From the NCBI GenBank assembly GCA_965221405.1, contig CBDCSE010000002.1:2604001-2668000 (forward strand): a DNA stretch of 64,000 bases. The letters run 5' to 3'. This stretch comes from JAPOUP01 sp965221405 (GTDB taxonomy: Bacteria; Pseudomonadota; Alphaproteobacteria; Rhodobacterales; Rhodobacteraceae). The notes below the pieces were generated by a model that was not told the DNA's origin, did not search any database, and worked only from the letters and a program-made list of their open reading frames with translations. The translations under genes and the position numbers were made by a program. Position 1 is the stretch's first letter; every line of letters starts with the position of its first letter. Positions 9,230 through 17,521 of the stretch are shown piece by piece.

Positions 9230-9332
9230 ATAAAATGTAGAAAAAGTACTTTATTTCTTTATTTCTGCTTGATGCCTGGGCGCGACATGCGTATGTTCGG
9301 GTTTGCCTGAAGACGTGCTGGAGGAGAGAGCG
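9230..9332 (+). promoter_or_regulatory. AT-rich leader of the RHH-GNAT-XRE-ImmA cluster with candidate operators
   Basis: This is an AT-rich island in GC-rich surroundings. It holds a perfect 10-bp palindrome AAAGTACTTT (9243-9252) and a tandem TTTATTTC repeat (9250-9265). GGAGAGAG lies just before the ATG at 9333. Small RHH proteins commonly repress their own operons by binding short palindromes, so this is the likely site. No transcription start can be fixed from sequence alone. Confidence 0.4.
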
Positions 9333-9545
9333 ATGGCGACCAGGAGAACGATGACGCTCAACCTTGCGGAAGCGGAGATGGCGGTCCTGGAAGCGTTGAG
9401 CAAGAAGAGAGAGCTGAGCAAGACAGCGCTGCTGCGCCAGGCCCTGCGGATATATCAGGTGATCGAAGGGCGTCTGGAGAGCGGCGAGAGGCTGTTCTTC
9501 GAGAACGAGGCCACAAAGGAAAAGGCCGAGGTCATGATGCTATGA
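9333..9545 (+). CDS. Small ribbon-helix-helix type regulator or antitoxin
   Basis: 70 residues from ATG 9333, chosen over the upstream in-frame codon at 9303 because GGAGAGAG precedes it. TRRTMTLNLAEAEMAVLEAL followed by SKTALLRQALRIYQVI fits the strand-helix-helix fold of MetJ/Arc/CopG DNA-binding proteins. It overlaps the acetyltransferase start (ATGA, 9542-9545). An RHH protein next to a GNAT enzyme resembles toxin-antitoxin pairs of the TacA-TacT/AtaR-AtaT kind, but here a separate XRE and a metallopeptidase gene follow, so other roles are possible. Probably autoregulates the AT-rich leader. Confidence 0.65.
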   Translation: MATRRTMTLNLAEAEMAVLEALSKKRELSKTALLRQALRIYQVIEGRLESGERLFFENEATKEKAEVMML

Positions 9546-10111
9546 CGGTGGAAATCACCGAGGAGCAGCTGGCGGATTGGGAAGGAGAGTGGGTGCCGGA
9601 GCTGTTCAGGGCGATGCAGCGATTGAGGCGGGCTGGCGTCGAGCGAACCAATTGGCCGCAAAGCCGGCACTGGGACTGGCGCAGGAAGGTGGCGGTGCTG
9701 CAGGGGATGTTGGCCAACCCGGGTTTCAGCATCGTTTGCGAGGGACTGACCCAAGGCATGATGATCGTCGACACGGTGAAGCACCGAGGACGGCTCGACG
9801 GTCAGAGAGGGCAGCATCTCGTCTATGTGGAGTTTGTCGAGAACGCGCCGTGGAACCGGCCCGAGTTGTTCGATCCTCCGCGCTATCGCGGTGTCGGCAG
9901 CATCCTGATCAGGGCTGCCGTGGCGCTGAGCGAGGAGCAGGAGTTTCATGGAAGGATCGGGCTTCATTCGCTGCCACAGGCGAACGGCTTCTACGCCAAT
10001 ACCTGCGGCATGACGGATTTGGGCACCGATCCCGACCACGAGGGTCTGCGCTACTTCGAGATGAGTTCCGAGAACGCGCAGGCCTTCATCGCAAAGGGGA
10101 GGTCGAAATGA
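9542..10111 (+). CDS. GNAT-family N-acetyltransferase
   Basis: 189 residues. The acetyl-CoA binding segment is YRGVGSILIRAAVALSEE near residue 117, followed by GRIGLHSLPQANGFYANTCG, a standard C-terminal GNAT pattern ending GLRYFEM. The N-terminal half is specific to this type and may bind substrate. Both ends overlap neighbours by four bases (ATGA with the RHH gene and with the XRE gene), which argues for fixed stoichiometry and a common function. The substrate cannot be told: an aminoacyl-tRNA, a protein or a small molecule are all possible. Confidence 0.8.
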   Translation: MTVEITEEQLADWEGEWVPELFRAMQRLRRAGVERTNWPQSRHWDWRRKVAVLQGMLANPGFSIVCEGLTQGMMIVDTVKHRGRLDGQRGQHLVYVEFVENAPWNRPELFDPPRYRGVGSILIRAAVALSEEQEFHGRIGLHSLPQANGFYANTCGMTDLGTDPDHEGLRYFEMSSENAQAFIAKGRSK

Positions 10112-10593
10112 GGATTGAAATCAGCAAGGACTGGTGCGTGCGCATGGCGCAGCATGAGGGCGACGCCGAGATCGGCGCGGGTCGGCTGGCGACCGACCCG
10201 GTGTTCGATGGTGAGCGTATTCCCGCGGATGTGGGCGAGGAGGAGGGTCCGAACGTAGCATTCGGCCGGTTTGTCAATCTGATGCGACGGCAGCGGGGAA
10301 TGAGTCTGGAGCAGCTTGCCGACGATGCGGATGTGGATATGGGCGATCTCGTGGAAATCGAGAGCGACCCGAATCACAGGCCGGAACTGCGAACTGCCTA
10401 TCAACTCGCGAACTATTTCAAGGTCTCTCAATCCGGCCTCATGCAGGTGGCGGGATTGGCTGCACCGAAGGATGCAAGGCTGTTCGACGAAGGTGTCCGG
10501 TTTGCCGCGCGTTCGGAGTCGACCGCGGCATTGACGCCCGAAGAGGGCGCGGCGCTGGAAGCGTTCGTTGACGTGCTCAGCGAGCAGAAGTAG
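10108..10593 (+). CDS. XRE-type helix-turn-helix regulator
   Basis: 161 residues. The HTH region FGRFVNLMRRQRGMSLEQLA with ADVDMGDLVEIES near residues 54-90 has the XRE/Cro fold; the C-terminal tail ending FVDVLSEQK is typical of regulators paired with an ImmA/IrrE peptidase. It starts at an ATGA overlap with the GNAT gene and is followed 17 bases later by the ImmA-like gene. In known XRE-ImmA pairs the peptidase cleaves the repressor to relieve repression. Here the peptidase gene is broken, so the repressor may be permanently active. Confidence 0.8.
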   Translation: MRIEISKDWCVRMAQHEGDAEIGAGRLATDPVFDGERIPADVGEEEGPNVAFGRFVNLMRRQRGMSLEQLADDADVDMGDLVEIESDPNHRPELRTAYQLANYFKVSQSGLMQVAGLAAPKDARLFDEGVRFAARSESTAALTPEEGAALEAFVDVLSEQK

Positions 10594-10762
10594 CGAATAG
10601 GGGACGGGACTTGGCCAGGAACCACGTCCTGTCCGAAAAGGCAGCGCAGGACATCGATAAGCGCGTCGAACGCGTGTTGCGGGGGCTCGGTCATCCCGAG
10701 CCCCCGCTTCGGCTGGAGGACGTCCGCGAACTGCTGAAGCTCGATCTCGACTTCTACACTGC

Positions 10763-11213
10763 GGACGATCCCGGAATCCTGCAGGAGACCATCAGCCGGA
10801 TTCGCGTAGCGGGGATTCAGGTCTACAAGCGGCCGACGCTGCTCATCGATGCGATCAGGAAAGCCTCGCTGCAGGTGCTGTACATTCCGGATCGGAGGCG
10901 GATTCTTCTCGATGCATCGTTACCCAAGCTGGAGCATCGCTGGAGCGAGGGACATTAAATCGGGCACAGCATCATTCCTTGGTATGAAACCATAATGCTT
11001 GGCGACAACTCTCTGACCCTGACTCCGGCCTGCCGGGAAGAAGTGGAGGCGCAGGCCAATTTCGCTGCGGGACGGCTGCTCTTCCTGCGCGAACGGTTCA
11101 CCGACGAGGCGCGTTCCCTCGAACCGTCAATCGAAGCGGCGTGTTCGCCAACGGAGACATTCGGCAATACGCTCCCGGCGACTCTATAACGGGTTGTGGA
11201 ATCCCTTCATATT
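10763..11213 (+). repeat. 451-bp direct repeat, left copy (target duplication)
   Basis: Begins GGACGATCCCGG and ends CCCTTCATATT, immediately left of the IS1634-type element. It covers the middle of the ImmA/IrrE gene, including the mutated HExxH codon. The right copy is 13175-13625, and I found no difference between them on reading. The repeat is explained as a very long target-site duplication. Confidence 0.9.
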
Positions 11214-13174
11214 CTCGACTTCCTACATTTTCGGCTGTAAGTCATTGATTTTCGGCGGCCCGGATTTCGAATGGGCACTACATCGCGGGACGTTCCCGCG
11301 TTCATTGCCGCCGGTTTCGGGGCTCTGTCACCCGCCTGCCCGCCGGGCTGCGGTCTTTCGCGTCGGCTGGAGCCGGAACGGGGCTTCGTTCCATCCGAGG
11401 CCGAGGCTCCGGTAGATCCGCCGGGCCTTGGCCGAGGCCCGGCTGGGCATGGCGTATTTCTGTTCCGTGCCCTTTCTGTGCAGCACGCTGATCTGCAGGG
11501 CGTTGAGCTCGCGCCGGATGACGTCCGGGCTCATGGGGTGGCCGGACAGCGCGAGCCTGTGGCGGAGGTGCTGCAGGCAGCAGAACGCCATGTAGCAGAT
11601 GGCGATGTGGGCGCGCACCCGGCGTTTCACCCAGTGGAAGACCGGGCGGATGCGGAGATCGTGCTTGTTCACGCGGAAACACGCCTCGATCTCCCATAAC
11701 CGGCGGTACTGCATGACGAGGAAGCGGGCGTCGGCGTCATCGTGGCCCCAGGCCACGATCCCGCCTATCCCGTCCCACCGCGCCGCTTCGGCGACCTTGT
11801 CCCCGTCGATCTCGATCCGGCCCTCGGGGAAGGCGAGGAAACGGGCGTACCCGCGCCCGGCGACCGACGCGGGCCTGTCGCTCCCGGCGAGACGCCTGCG
11901 CAGCCGCTCCAGGCCCTGCGCGCGCTGGCGCGCGTCCTTGCGCGCGCGTTTGGGCGACCAGGTGACGATGACCCTGGTCGAGCCCTTCCTGAGGCTCTTG
12001 TAGCGCGCGATCGAGGTCGGGAACTCCTTCATCGGCCGCCACGCCACGAAGCCGTCGGGCTCGAGCGCCCGGTTCCGGAACTCCGCGGTCTGGGACCTGA
12101 GCCGGGCACCGAGAATGTACGGGATGCCGCGTTCCTGAAGCAGCCTCTCGTTGTCGGCGCTGATCATGCCGGCGTCGGCCACCACCGTGAAGCGCGCGGC
12201 GGGGTAGCGTTCGGCCAGCCCCGCGAGAGAGGAGATCAGGGTGTGGCCCTCGTAGCTGCTGCCCGGGAACAGCTCGTAGCCCAGCGGGATGCCGTCGGGG
12301 GTGACCAGAAGGGCGAATACGACCTGGACGCGGTGGTGCTTGCCGTCCTTGCTGTAGCCCTTGGCGCGCAGGCCGTCCTCCACCTCGCTCTCGAAATACA
12401 GCGTCGTGGTGTCGAAGAAGATGACGCTGACGGGCTCGTCATAGAGCTTGCGGGCCGCCGCGTGGGACTGGCCGCGGATGGCGTCGATCAGGCCGTCGTC
12501 GAGAAAGTCCATGGTCCTGTAGACCTGGTCGAGGTTCAGCGACAGATCGCCATGGCGGTCGAGCTCGCGGACCGTGGCGCGCTTGCTGAGCGGCTGCGCG
12601 ACGCGCGCGAGGACCATCTCCTTGAGGATGCGGTTGGAGCTCATGCGCCGCGCGCCCAGCACCCGATCCCACCCCAGGCGGCCGTAAACCTCGCCAAGCG
12701 CCTCGCGCAGCCCGACCGAGATCCGCGCCTCCTCGCGGCATTCGGCCAGGTCGACCCCGAAGGGCCGCGGATCCGCCACCGCCAGACGGGCCTGGGCGAT
12801 GAGATCGCTGTACTGCTTCGGCGTCAGCAGGTGAAGCTGGGCCGTCTCCGCCTGCCTCATCTCCTCGATGATCAGCCGCCCGAGGCGGTCGAGCTGGCTG
12901 AGCTGCCCGTCGCTCGTCGCGGTGCCGACATGGCGCACGACCCTCTGGCGCACCCTGTCGCCGTCGCGCACCGACCTGACGACCTGGACGCGGATTCGGT
13001 CTCCGCTCTTTTTGTGGCGAACGAACATGCCGGAAGTATGGACCGGACGGGCCGGAGGGTCAAGCGGAATATACCCCGTGGGCACTACATCGCCGTCCCG
13101 GGGAATCGAGACCCAATGGACCACAAATACAGTCAGTTACGCACCGCCAGAATCCGGCAATGTAGGAAGTCAAG
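11214..13174 (-). mobile_element. IS1634-family insertion sequence, intact
   Basis: 1961 bp with imperfect terminal inverted repeats: CTCGACTTCCTACATTTTCGG on the left against CTTGACTTCCTACATTGCCGG on the right (18 of 21 match). It is flanked by identical 451-bp direct repeats. The one transposase gene is intact. Unlike the other elements in the window it shows no obvious decay, so it is the most recent arrival here. Confidence 0.9.
11328..13028 (-). CDS. IS1634-family transposase
   Basis: 566 residues from ATG 13028 (MFVRHKKSGDRIRVQVV); the longer frame to 13124 runs into the terminal repeat region and is not needed. The DDE catalytic residues are in VIFFDTTTLYFESE, FTVVADAGMIS and the helix YRRLWEIEACFRVNKHDL, the order seen in the IS4/IS1634 group. 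No stops or frameshifts interrupt it. It probably still works. The gene points opposite to the ImmA/IrrE gene it interrupts. Confidence 0.9.
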   Translation of the reverse strand: MFVRHKKSGDRIRVQVVRSVRDGDRVRQRVVRHVGTATSDGQLSQLDRLGRLIIEEMRQAETAQLHLLTPKQYSDLIAQARLAVADPRPFGVDLAECREEARISVGLREALGEVYGRLGWDRVLGARRMSSNRILKEMVLARVAQPLSKRATVRELDRHGDLSLNLDQVYRTMDFLDDGLIDAIRGQSHAAARKLYDEPVSVIFFDTTTLYFESEVEDGLRAKGYSKDGKHHRVQVVFALLVTPDGIPLGYELFPGSSYEGHTLISSLAGLAERYPAARFTVVADAGMISADNERLLQERGIPYILGARLRSQTAEFRNRALEPDGFVAWRPMKEFPTSIARYKSLRKGSTRVIVTWSPKRARKDARQRAQGLERLRRRLAGSDRPASVAGRGYARFLAFPEGRIEIDGDKVAEAARWDGIGGIVAWGHDDADARFLVMQYRRLWEIEACFRVNKHDLRIRPVFHWVKRRVRAHIAICYMAFCCLQHLRHRLALSGHPMSPDVIRRELNALQISVLHRKGTEQKYAMPSRASAKARRIYRSLGLGWNEAPFRLQPTRKTAARRAGG

Positions 13175-13625
13175 GGACGATCCCGGAATCCTGCAGGAGA
13201 CCATCAGCCGGATTCGCGTAGCGGGGATTCAGGTCTACAAGCGGCCGACGCTGCTCATCGATGCGATCAGGAAAGCCTCGCTGCAGGTGCTGTACATTCC
13301 GGATCGGAGGCGGATTCTTCTCGATGCATCGTTACCCAAGCTGGAGCATCGCTGGAGCGAGGGACATTAAATCGGGCACAGCATCATTCCTTGGTATGAA
13401 ACCATAATGCTTGGCGACAACTCTCTGACCCTGACTCCGGCCTGCCGGGAAGAAGTGGAGGCGCAGGCCAATTTCGCTGCGGGACGGCTGCTCTTCCTGC
13501 GCGAACGGTTCACCGACGAGGCGCGTTCCCTCGAACCGTCAATCGAAGCGGCGTGTTCGCCAACGGAGACATTCGGCAATACGCTCCCGGCGACTCTATA
13601 ACGGGTTGTGGAATCCCTTCATATT
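13175..13625 (+). repeat. 451-bp direct repeat, right copy
   Basis: Same sequence as 10763-11213, directly right of the element. Since both copies carry the TAA inside the HExxH motif and the TAA near the repeat end, those nonsense mutations predate the insertion, so the peptidase gene was already dead when the element arrived. Confidence 0.9.
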
Positions 13626-13855
13626 GATCGGCCGCTGGTGGGCATGATCTCAGGCCATCCCCATTCAAGCCGAAGAGACAGGGAATTCGATCCGTCCAGC
13701 CCATGCCGACACCTCATCCTGTCGCCTGCGTTCAGGAGTCATTTCAGGAAAATCGCGGAGGCCGACCTCCTCGGGGAGGTGTCCAGCTACCGCTGAGCTC
13801 AGGGTGGGGGAGCCCTTGGAGAAGATGAACTGATCCTGACCTATGGCAACGGAGA

Positions 13856-14554
13856 TCAATCACCGTTCCGTTCGGTAAACACCTGCTGCGCAAGCCCCGC
13901 GAACACCAGATAGAGGGAGGTCATCACAAGACCCCAATGTGCCCAGCTCTGTGGGTGGAAATCCACCCATGCCGCCCAGGTCGCGAAAAACGTCCAGGCC
14001 AGCGCCATCGGAAGCGTAACGGTGCGCCAGCGTCTGGTGCGTATCGGGTGAACGAACCTGAGCGGCGTGAACATCGCGACCACGAGGACCGTGACGATGA
14101 ACAGGATCACCCAGAAATCAGGCTTCAGCGCGAACAGCACGATCACCACCATGTTCCAGCAGCCCGGAAACCCGGCGAAGGAATTGTCCTTGGTCTTCAT
14201 GCGTGTGTCGGCGAAATAAATGACTGAAGCGAATGTTATCAGGATAATCGCGATCCAACCCGTCCATCCCGGAAGCAGACCCGACTTGAACAGCGCGTAG
14301 GCCGGTATGAACACATAGGTAAGGTAATCGATGATCAGATCCATCAGAACGCCGTCGTATTGCGGCGCATTGTGCTTTACACGGTATTTCCTTGCCAGCG
14401 GGCCGTCCAGTCCGTCGACCGCGAAGGCCACAACCAGCCAGACGAACATGAGACCCCACTTCTCCTCCACCGCCGCGAGCATGGCCAGCATCGCCAGTAC
14501 CGCGCCGGTTGCGGTAAGGAAATGAACGAGCAGCGCCTTGAAACGATCAGTCAT
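13856..14554 (-). CDS. pcs: Phosphatidylcholine synthase
   Basis: 232 residues. Makes phosphatidylcholine directly from CDP-diacylglycerol and choline in the inner membrane, a pathway common in alphaproteobacteria that interact with hosts or take up choline. The CDP-alcohol phosphotransferase motif is complete: D47, D50, G51, A54, R55, G68, D72 and D76 in DGLDGPLAR and YDGVLMDLIID. Several hydrophobic segments fit 7-8 membrane spans. Its stop meets the end of the ImmA/IrrE relic. Likely monocistronic. Confidence 0.9.
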   Translation of the reverse strand: MTDRFKALLVHFLTATGAVLAMLAMLAAVEEKWGLMFVWLVVAFAVDGLDGPLARKYRVKHNAPQYDGVLMDLIIDYLTYVFIPAYALFKSGLLPGWTGWIAIILITFASVIYFADTRMKTKDNSFAGFPGCWNMVVIVLFALKPDFWVILFIVTVLVVAMFTPLRFVHPIRTRRWRTVTLPMALAWTFFATWAAWVDFHPQSWAHWGLVMTSLYLVFAGLAQQVFTERNGD

Positions 14555-14704
14555 GAAGCAGAAATGAACGAATTGCGGCCCCGGTGCAATTGGCTGCGGC
14601 GCACGGTCGACTTGCCATCGATATCGGTGACCTCCAGTTGCCCGCCCGGAAAGGCTGGGGCCGCGAATGGATGCGTCTTACCGGTCAGGGCGAGGTGTTC
14701 CGCA

Positions 14705-15607
14705 CTAACCGGCACGGGGGTGGGCGGCTTCGTAGACCTCCATTAACCGTTCGGTGCTGACCGAGGTGTAGGCCTGGGTCATGGAGAGAGTACTGTGACC
14801 CAGAAGTTCCTGGATTGTGCGAAGATCGGCACCTGCGGCCAGCAGATGTGTGGCGAAGCTGTGCCGCATCGCATGGGGAGTGGCCGTGGCCGGAAGACCC
14901 ATCTGCATCCGCGCCGCCTGCACGGCCTTCTGCACGATACGGGCCCCGAGTCGGCCGCCACGTGCGCCGCGAAAAAGCGGGACCCCCGACATGATGGGAT
15001 GGGGGCAGAGATGGACGTACTGGTCCACCGCGAGCCGCCCCACCGGCACAACCGGCACGATCCGTTCCTTACCGCCTTTGCCGATGATCCGCAGGGTCTC
15101 GCCAATTGGATAGTCGGCACCCGTCAGGCCAAGCGTCTCCGAAATCCTGAGACCGCAGCCATATAGAAGGGTAATCACGGCCGTATCCCGCGCCGCGATC
15201 CATCTTTCCTTCGACTGTAGCTCGACCGTGTCGATCATTCCCCGCGCCGCCTCTTCGGAAAGAGGGCGTGGAAGCTTTTTCTCAAAACGTGGACTGCGGG
15301 TTGCGAGGACAGCCGTGGCGTCAAAACCGTCACGGTGCGCAAGCCAGGCGGTAAAGTTCTTTACCGCCGACAGTGCCCGGGCGAGCGAGCGGGCGGACAC
15401 TCCACGCCTGCGTTCGGACGCCATCCAGGACCGCATGTCGGAGAGTCCGGCTTCCTGAAGCCGTGCGGGTCCCGCGGTGCCGCCGAAATGTCCGGACATG
15501 AACGCGAGATAGCCCGCGACATCGCGACGATAGGCATCGATGGTGTTTGGCGCCAGCCCGTCAACCCCCTTTAACCAGTCCAGCCATTTCTCCAGAACGT
15601 CAGTCAT
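14705..15607 (-). CDS. xerC: Tyrosine recombinase XerC
   Basis: 300 residues from ATG 15607; the longer frame to 15793 overlaps the DUF484 gene and is rejected. It resolves chromosome dimers at dif together with XerD. All catalytic residues are visible: R154 (CGLRISE), a lysine in GKGGKER near 177-180, H245 and R248 (HAMRHSFATHLL), H271 (LLGHSTLSMTQ) and Y280. The N-terminal SAM-like domain is LEKWLDWLKGVDGLAPNTIDAYRRD. It follows the DUF484 gene with a 43-base gap on the same strand, a common alphaproteobacterial order. Confidence 0.93.
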   Translation of the reverse strand: MTDVLEKWLDWLKGVDGLAPNTIDAYRRDVAGYLAFMSGHFGGTAGPARLQEAGLSDMRSWMASERRRGVSARSLARALSAVKNFTAWLAHRDGFDATAVLATRSPRFEKKLPRPLSEEAARGMIDTVELQSKERWIAARDTAVITLLYGCGLRISETLGLTGADYPIGETLRIIGKGGKERIVPVVPVGRLAVDQYVHLCPHPIMSGVPLFRGARGGRLGARIVQKAVQAARMQMGLPATATPHAMRHSFATHLLAAGADLRTIQELLGHSTLSMTQAYTSVSTERLMEVYEAAHPRAG

Positions 15608-15650
15608 GGCAGCGGAGATCACGATTTGGTCCTCGAAAGCGGTTTGATGT

Positions 15651-16361
15651 TCATGGCAAAAGGCGACGCAGGGACCGCTCGACCGCATCGGCGAAAAACG
15701 CCAGGAGATCCGTTCCCTGGGAAGAGTCGAAATAGCCAGCGGTCTCCGAGCCCATGGCAAGCAGCCCCCGTGGCCGGTTCTCGCCCAGGTCAAGCGTCAG
15801 ACAGGCCTCAGACCTGATCTCGCGGTTAGAGGAATGGAAGACGGCCGTATTGCCCGATAGGGTCGCGTGAAGCGTTATCCTGCGAACGGGAATCTCCCGA
15901 CTCCGCGTCAGGTATTCGTTTATGAAACCCGGCTGGACGAGCGTGATAAGGCTGCCAAGACTTCTTATGACCGGCGCGACGGAATGCGTATCCTTCTCCA
16001 TAAGCAACTGCAGGGCCTCAATCCGAAGGATTTCCGGCATTTCGTCACGTAAACATTTCAGGAAGCTCCTGAGGGTCGCTGGTTCCATGAGTTTCAGGAC
16101 CGCCCTATGGACTTGCTTGGTTCCGCTCAGGTTCTCATATGCCGCCGCGATGACATCGCTGTGGGTCTCCTCAAGACGTTCCAGCCGCGTTTCGAGCCGG
16201 TCTATCGCGATGCCGCGGAGGTCAACGATGTTGTCTCCGGCAGCCTGGTCGCTGGCCTCGATCAACGCCCGCATCAGGTCCCTATCTTCCAGAACCAGTC
16301 TTGGATTCGACAGAATCCGCCGCTTGAGATCACCGACCTCTGCCGTGCCAGCACGCTTCAT
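15651..16361 (-). CDS. DUF484 (GAF-like) family protein
   Basis: 236 residues. ILSNPRLVLEDRDLMRALIEASD near the N-terminus, then NIVDLRGIAIDRLETRLERLEETH (a probable coiled coil) and a C-terminal GAF-like part ending FADAVERSLRRLLP identify DUF484. The family often lies beside xerC and its function is unsettled. Here it sits between fsa and xerC, co-directional with both, which suggests one transcript. Confidence 0.85.
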   Translation of the reverse strand: MKRAGTAEVGDLKRRILSNPRLVLEDRDLMRALIEASDQAAGDNIVDLRGIAIDRLETRLERLEETHSDVIAAAYENLSGTKQVHRAVLKLMEPATLRSFLKCLRDEMPEILRIEALQLLMEKDTHSVAPVIRSLGSLITLVQPGFINEYLTRSREIPVRRITLHATLSGNTAVFHSSNREIRSEACLTLDLGENRPRGLLAMGSETAGYFDSSQGTDLLAFFADAVERSLRRLLP

Positions 16362-16406
16362 GACCGCCTCATTTCCAGTTTCCTGCCCGTGGCCATTTGC
16401 CTGACC

Positions 16407-17060
16407 TCAGATTATTTTCTGCCCCGTCTTCTCCCAATCGGCCAGGAACGCGTCCAACCCCCTCTCGGTGAGTGGATGATCAGCCATCCGTTTGATCACT
16501 TCCGGCGGCGCGGTCGCGACGTCAGCTCCGATAAGTGCCGCTTGGCTCATGTGATTCGCTGAACGGATCGATGCGGCAAGTATATTAGTCCTGAAATCGA
16601 AATTATCGTAAATCGTGCGGATATCGGAGATCAGGTGCATTCCGTCGAGGTTGATGTCATCGAGCCGTCCAATGAACGGCGATACGAACGTCGCGCCCGC
16701 CTTAGCGGCGAGAATGGCCTGGTTCGTCGAGAAGCAGAGGGTGACGTTTACCATACGGCCTTCGTCGGCAAGCGTTCTGCACGCCCTCAGTCCCGCCCAG
16801 GTTAGAGGAACCTTGATGGCGATGTTGGTCGCTATCTCCGCGAGTTCGCGTCCCTCCGCGATCATTCCGGCCGCGTCGGTCGCTACGGTCTCCGCGCTGA
16901 CGGGACCGTCGACGATACCACAGATTTCCTTTGTAACCTCCCTGATGTCCCGGCCGGACTTCATTATCAATGATGGATTGGTGGTGACTCCATCGGCCAT
17001 ACCGAGTTCATTGAGCTCCCGGATTGAGTTTACATCGGCGGTATCCACGAAGAATTTCAT
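16407..17060 (-). CDS. fsa: Fructose-6-phosphate aldolase / transaldolase-like protein
   Basis: 217 residues from ATG 17060 (MKFFVDTADV), not the longer frame start at 17102. Short single-domain transaldolase of the FSA/TalC type, acting on sugar phosphates in the cytosol. K83 in NIAIKVPLTWAG is the Schiff-base lysine; VTTNPSLIMKSG and CFSTNQAILAAKAGATFVSPF are family signatures. It is divergent from priA and heads the fsa-DUF484-xerC run. Whether the enzyme is an aldolase or a true transaldolase cannot be decided here. Confidence 0.9.
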   Translation of the reverse strand: MKFFVDTADVNSIRELNELGMADGVTTNPSLIMKSGRDIREVTKEICGIVDGPVSAETVATDAAGMIAEGRELAEIATNIAIKVPLTWAGLRACRTLADEGRMVNVTLCFSTNQAILAAKAGATFVSPFIGRLDDINLDGMHLISDIRTIYDNFDFRTNILAASIRSANHMSQAALIGADVATAPPEVIKRMADHPLTERGLDAFLADWEKTGQKII

Positions 17061-17521
17061 CAAGCACTTCCCGTTCATCAAGCCTTTCGACCGGTAAGAC
17101 AATACACCAGCGTATGCGATGCTTGTAAAGGGAACGGCATCGTGGGGCCAGTGCCCTACCCGGAATGCCGCGCGACCTGCAGGGACTTCCGCCCGTGGCG
17201 CAACGCATCGCGCGGATCCGACGGTGGGCGGTTCGGGTCGGTCCCGCGATGGCCATCAAGCGATCAATCGGCTATGTATCCGCGCGAACGCAATGTCCGG
17301 GAGCGGCGAATGGAAGGAGCGCGCCCGTCAGACCTGAACGAAGGCTGCAACCCGCGGAACGACCGCCCGTTAGCCCGCGGTGGTTCGATGCATGGCCCGG
17401 TGCGTGATCGGTTGTCAGGTCCGTGCGCCAGTCCGTGTGAATCGGAATGCTACCCGGCTGGCGCTGAGGATATGGGGCTTCTCCCCGACGCACCACGTGA
17501 ATCCATCAGGTCACTGACGCC
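17061..17521. other. Divergent intergenic region between fsa and priA
   Basis: About 460 bases that must contain both promoters. I see no conserved small gene, RNA or clear repeat; short open frames here do not look like proteins. Confidence 0.5.

Larger units (their letters stand above)
10611..13860 (+). pseudogene. ImmA/IrrE-type metallopeptidase, nonsense-mutated and split by an IS1634-type element
   Basis: TTG at 10611 follows AGGGGACGG. The protein reads as ImmA/IrrE up to LPKLEHRWSEGH, then TAA at 10956-10958, then IGHSIIPWYETIMLGDN. The stop thus replaces the catalytic Glu of HExxH, one base change from GAA. A second in-frame TAA lies at about 11187. The gene is cut at 11213 by the IS1634-type element and resumes after it (RPLVGMISGHPHSSRR, PCRHLILSPAF), with a third stop (TGA) near 13794 before GALGEDELILTYGNGDQ. 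Part of the gene (10763-11213) is repeated at 13175-13625. No peptidase can be made. Confidence 0.85.

Noticed and set aside
11742..13370. 542-codon plus-strand frame over the IS1634-type element
   Set aside because: It is the antisense of the transposase gene; the repeats and DDE motifs fit only the minus strand.
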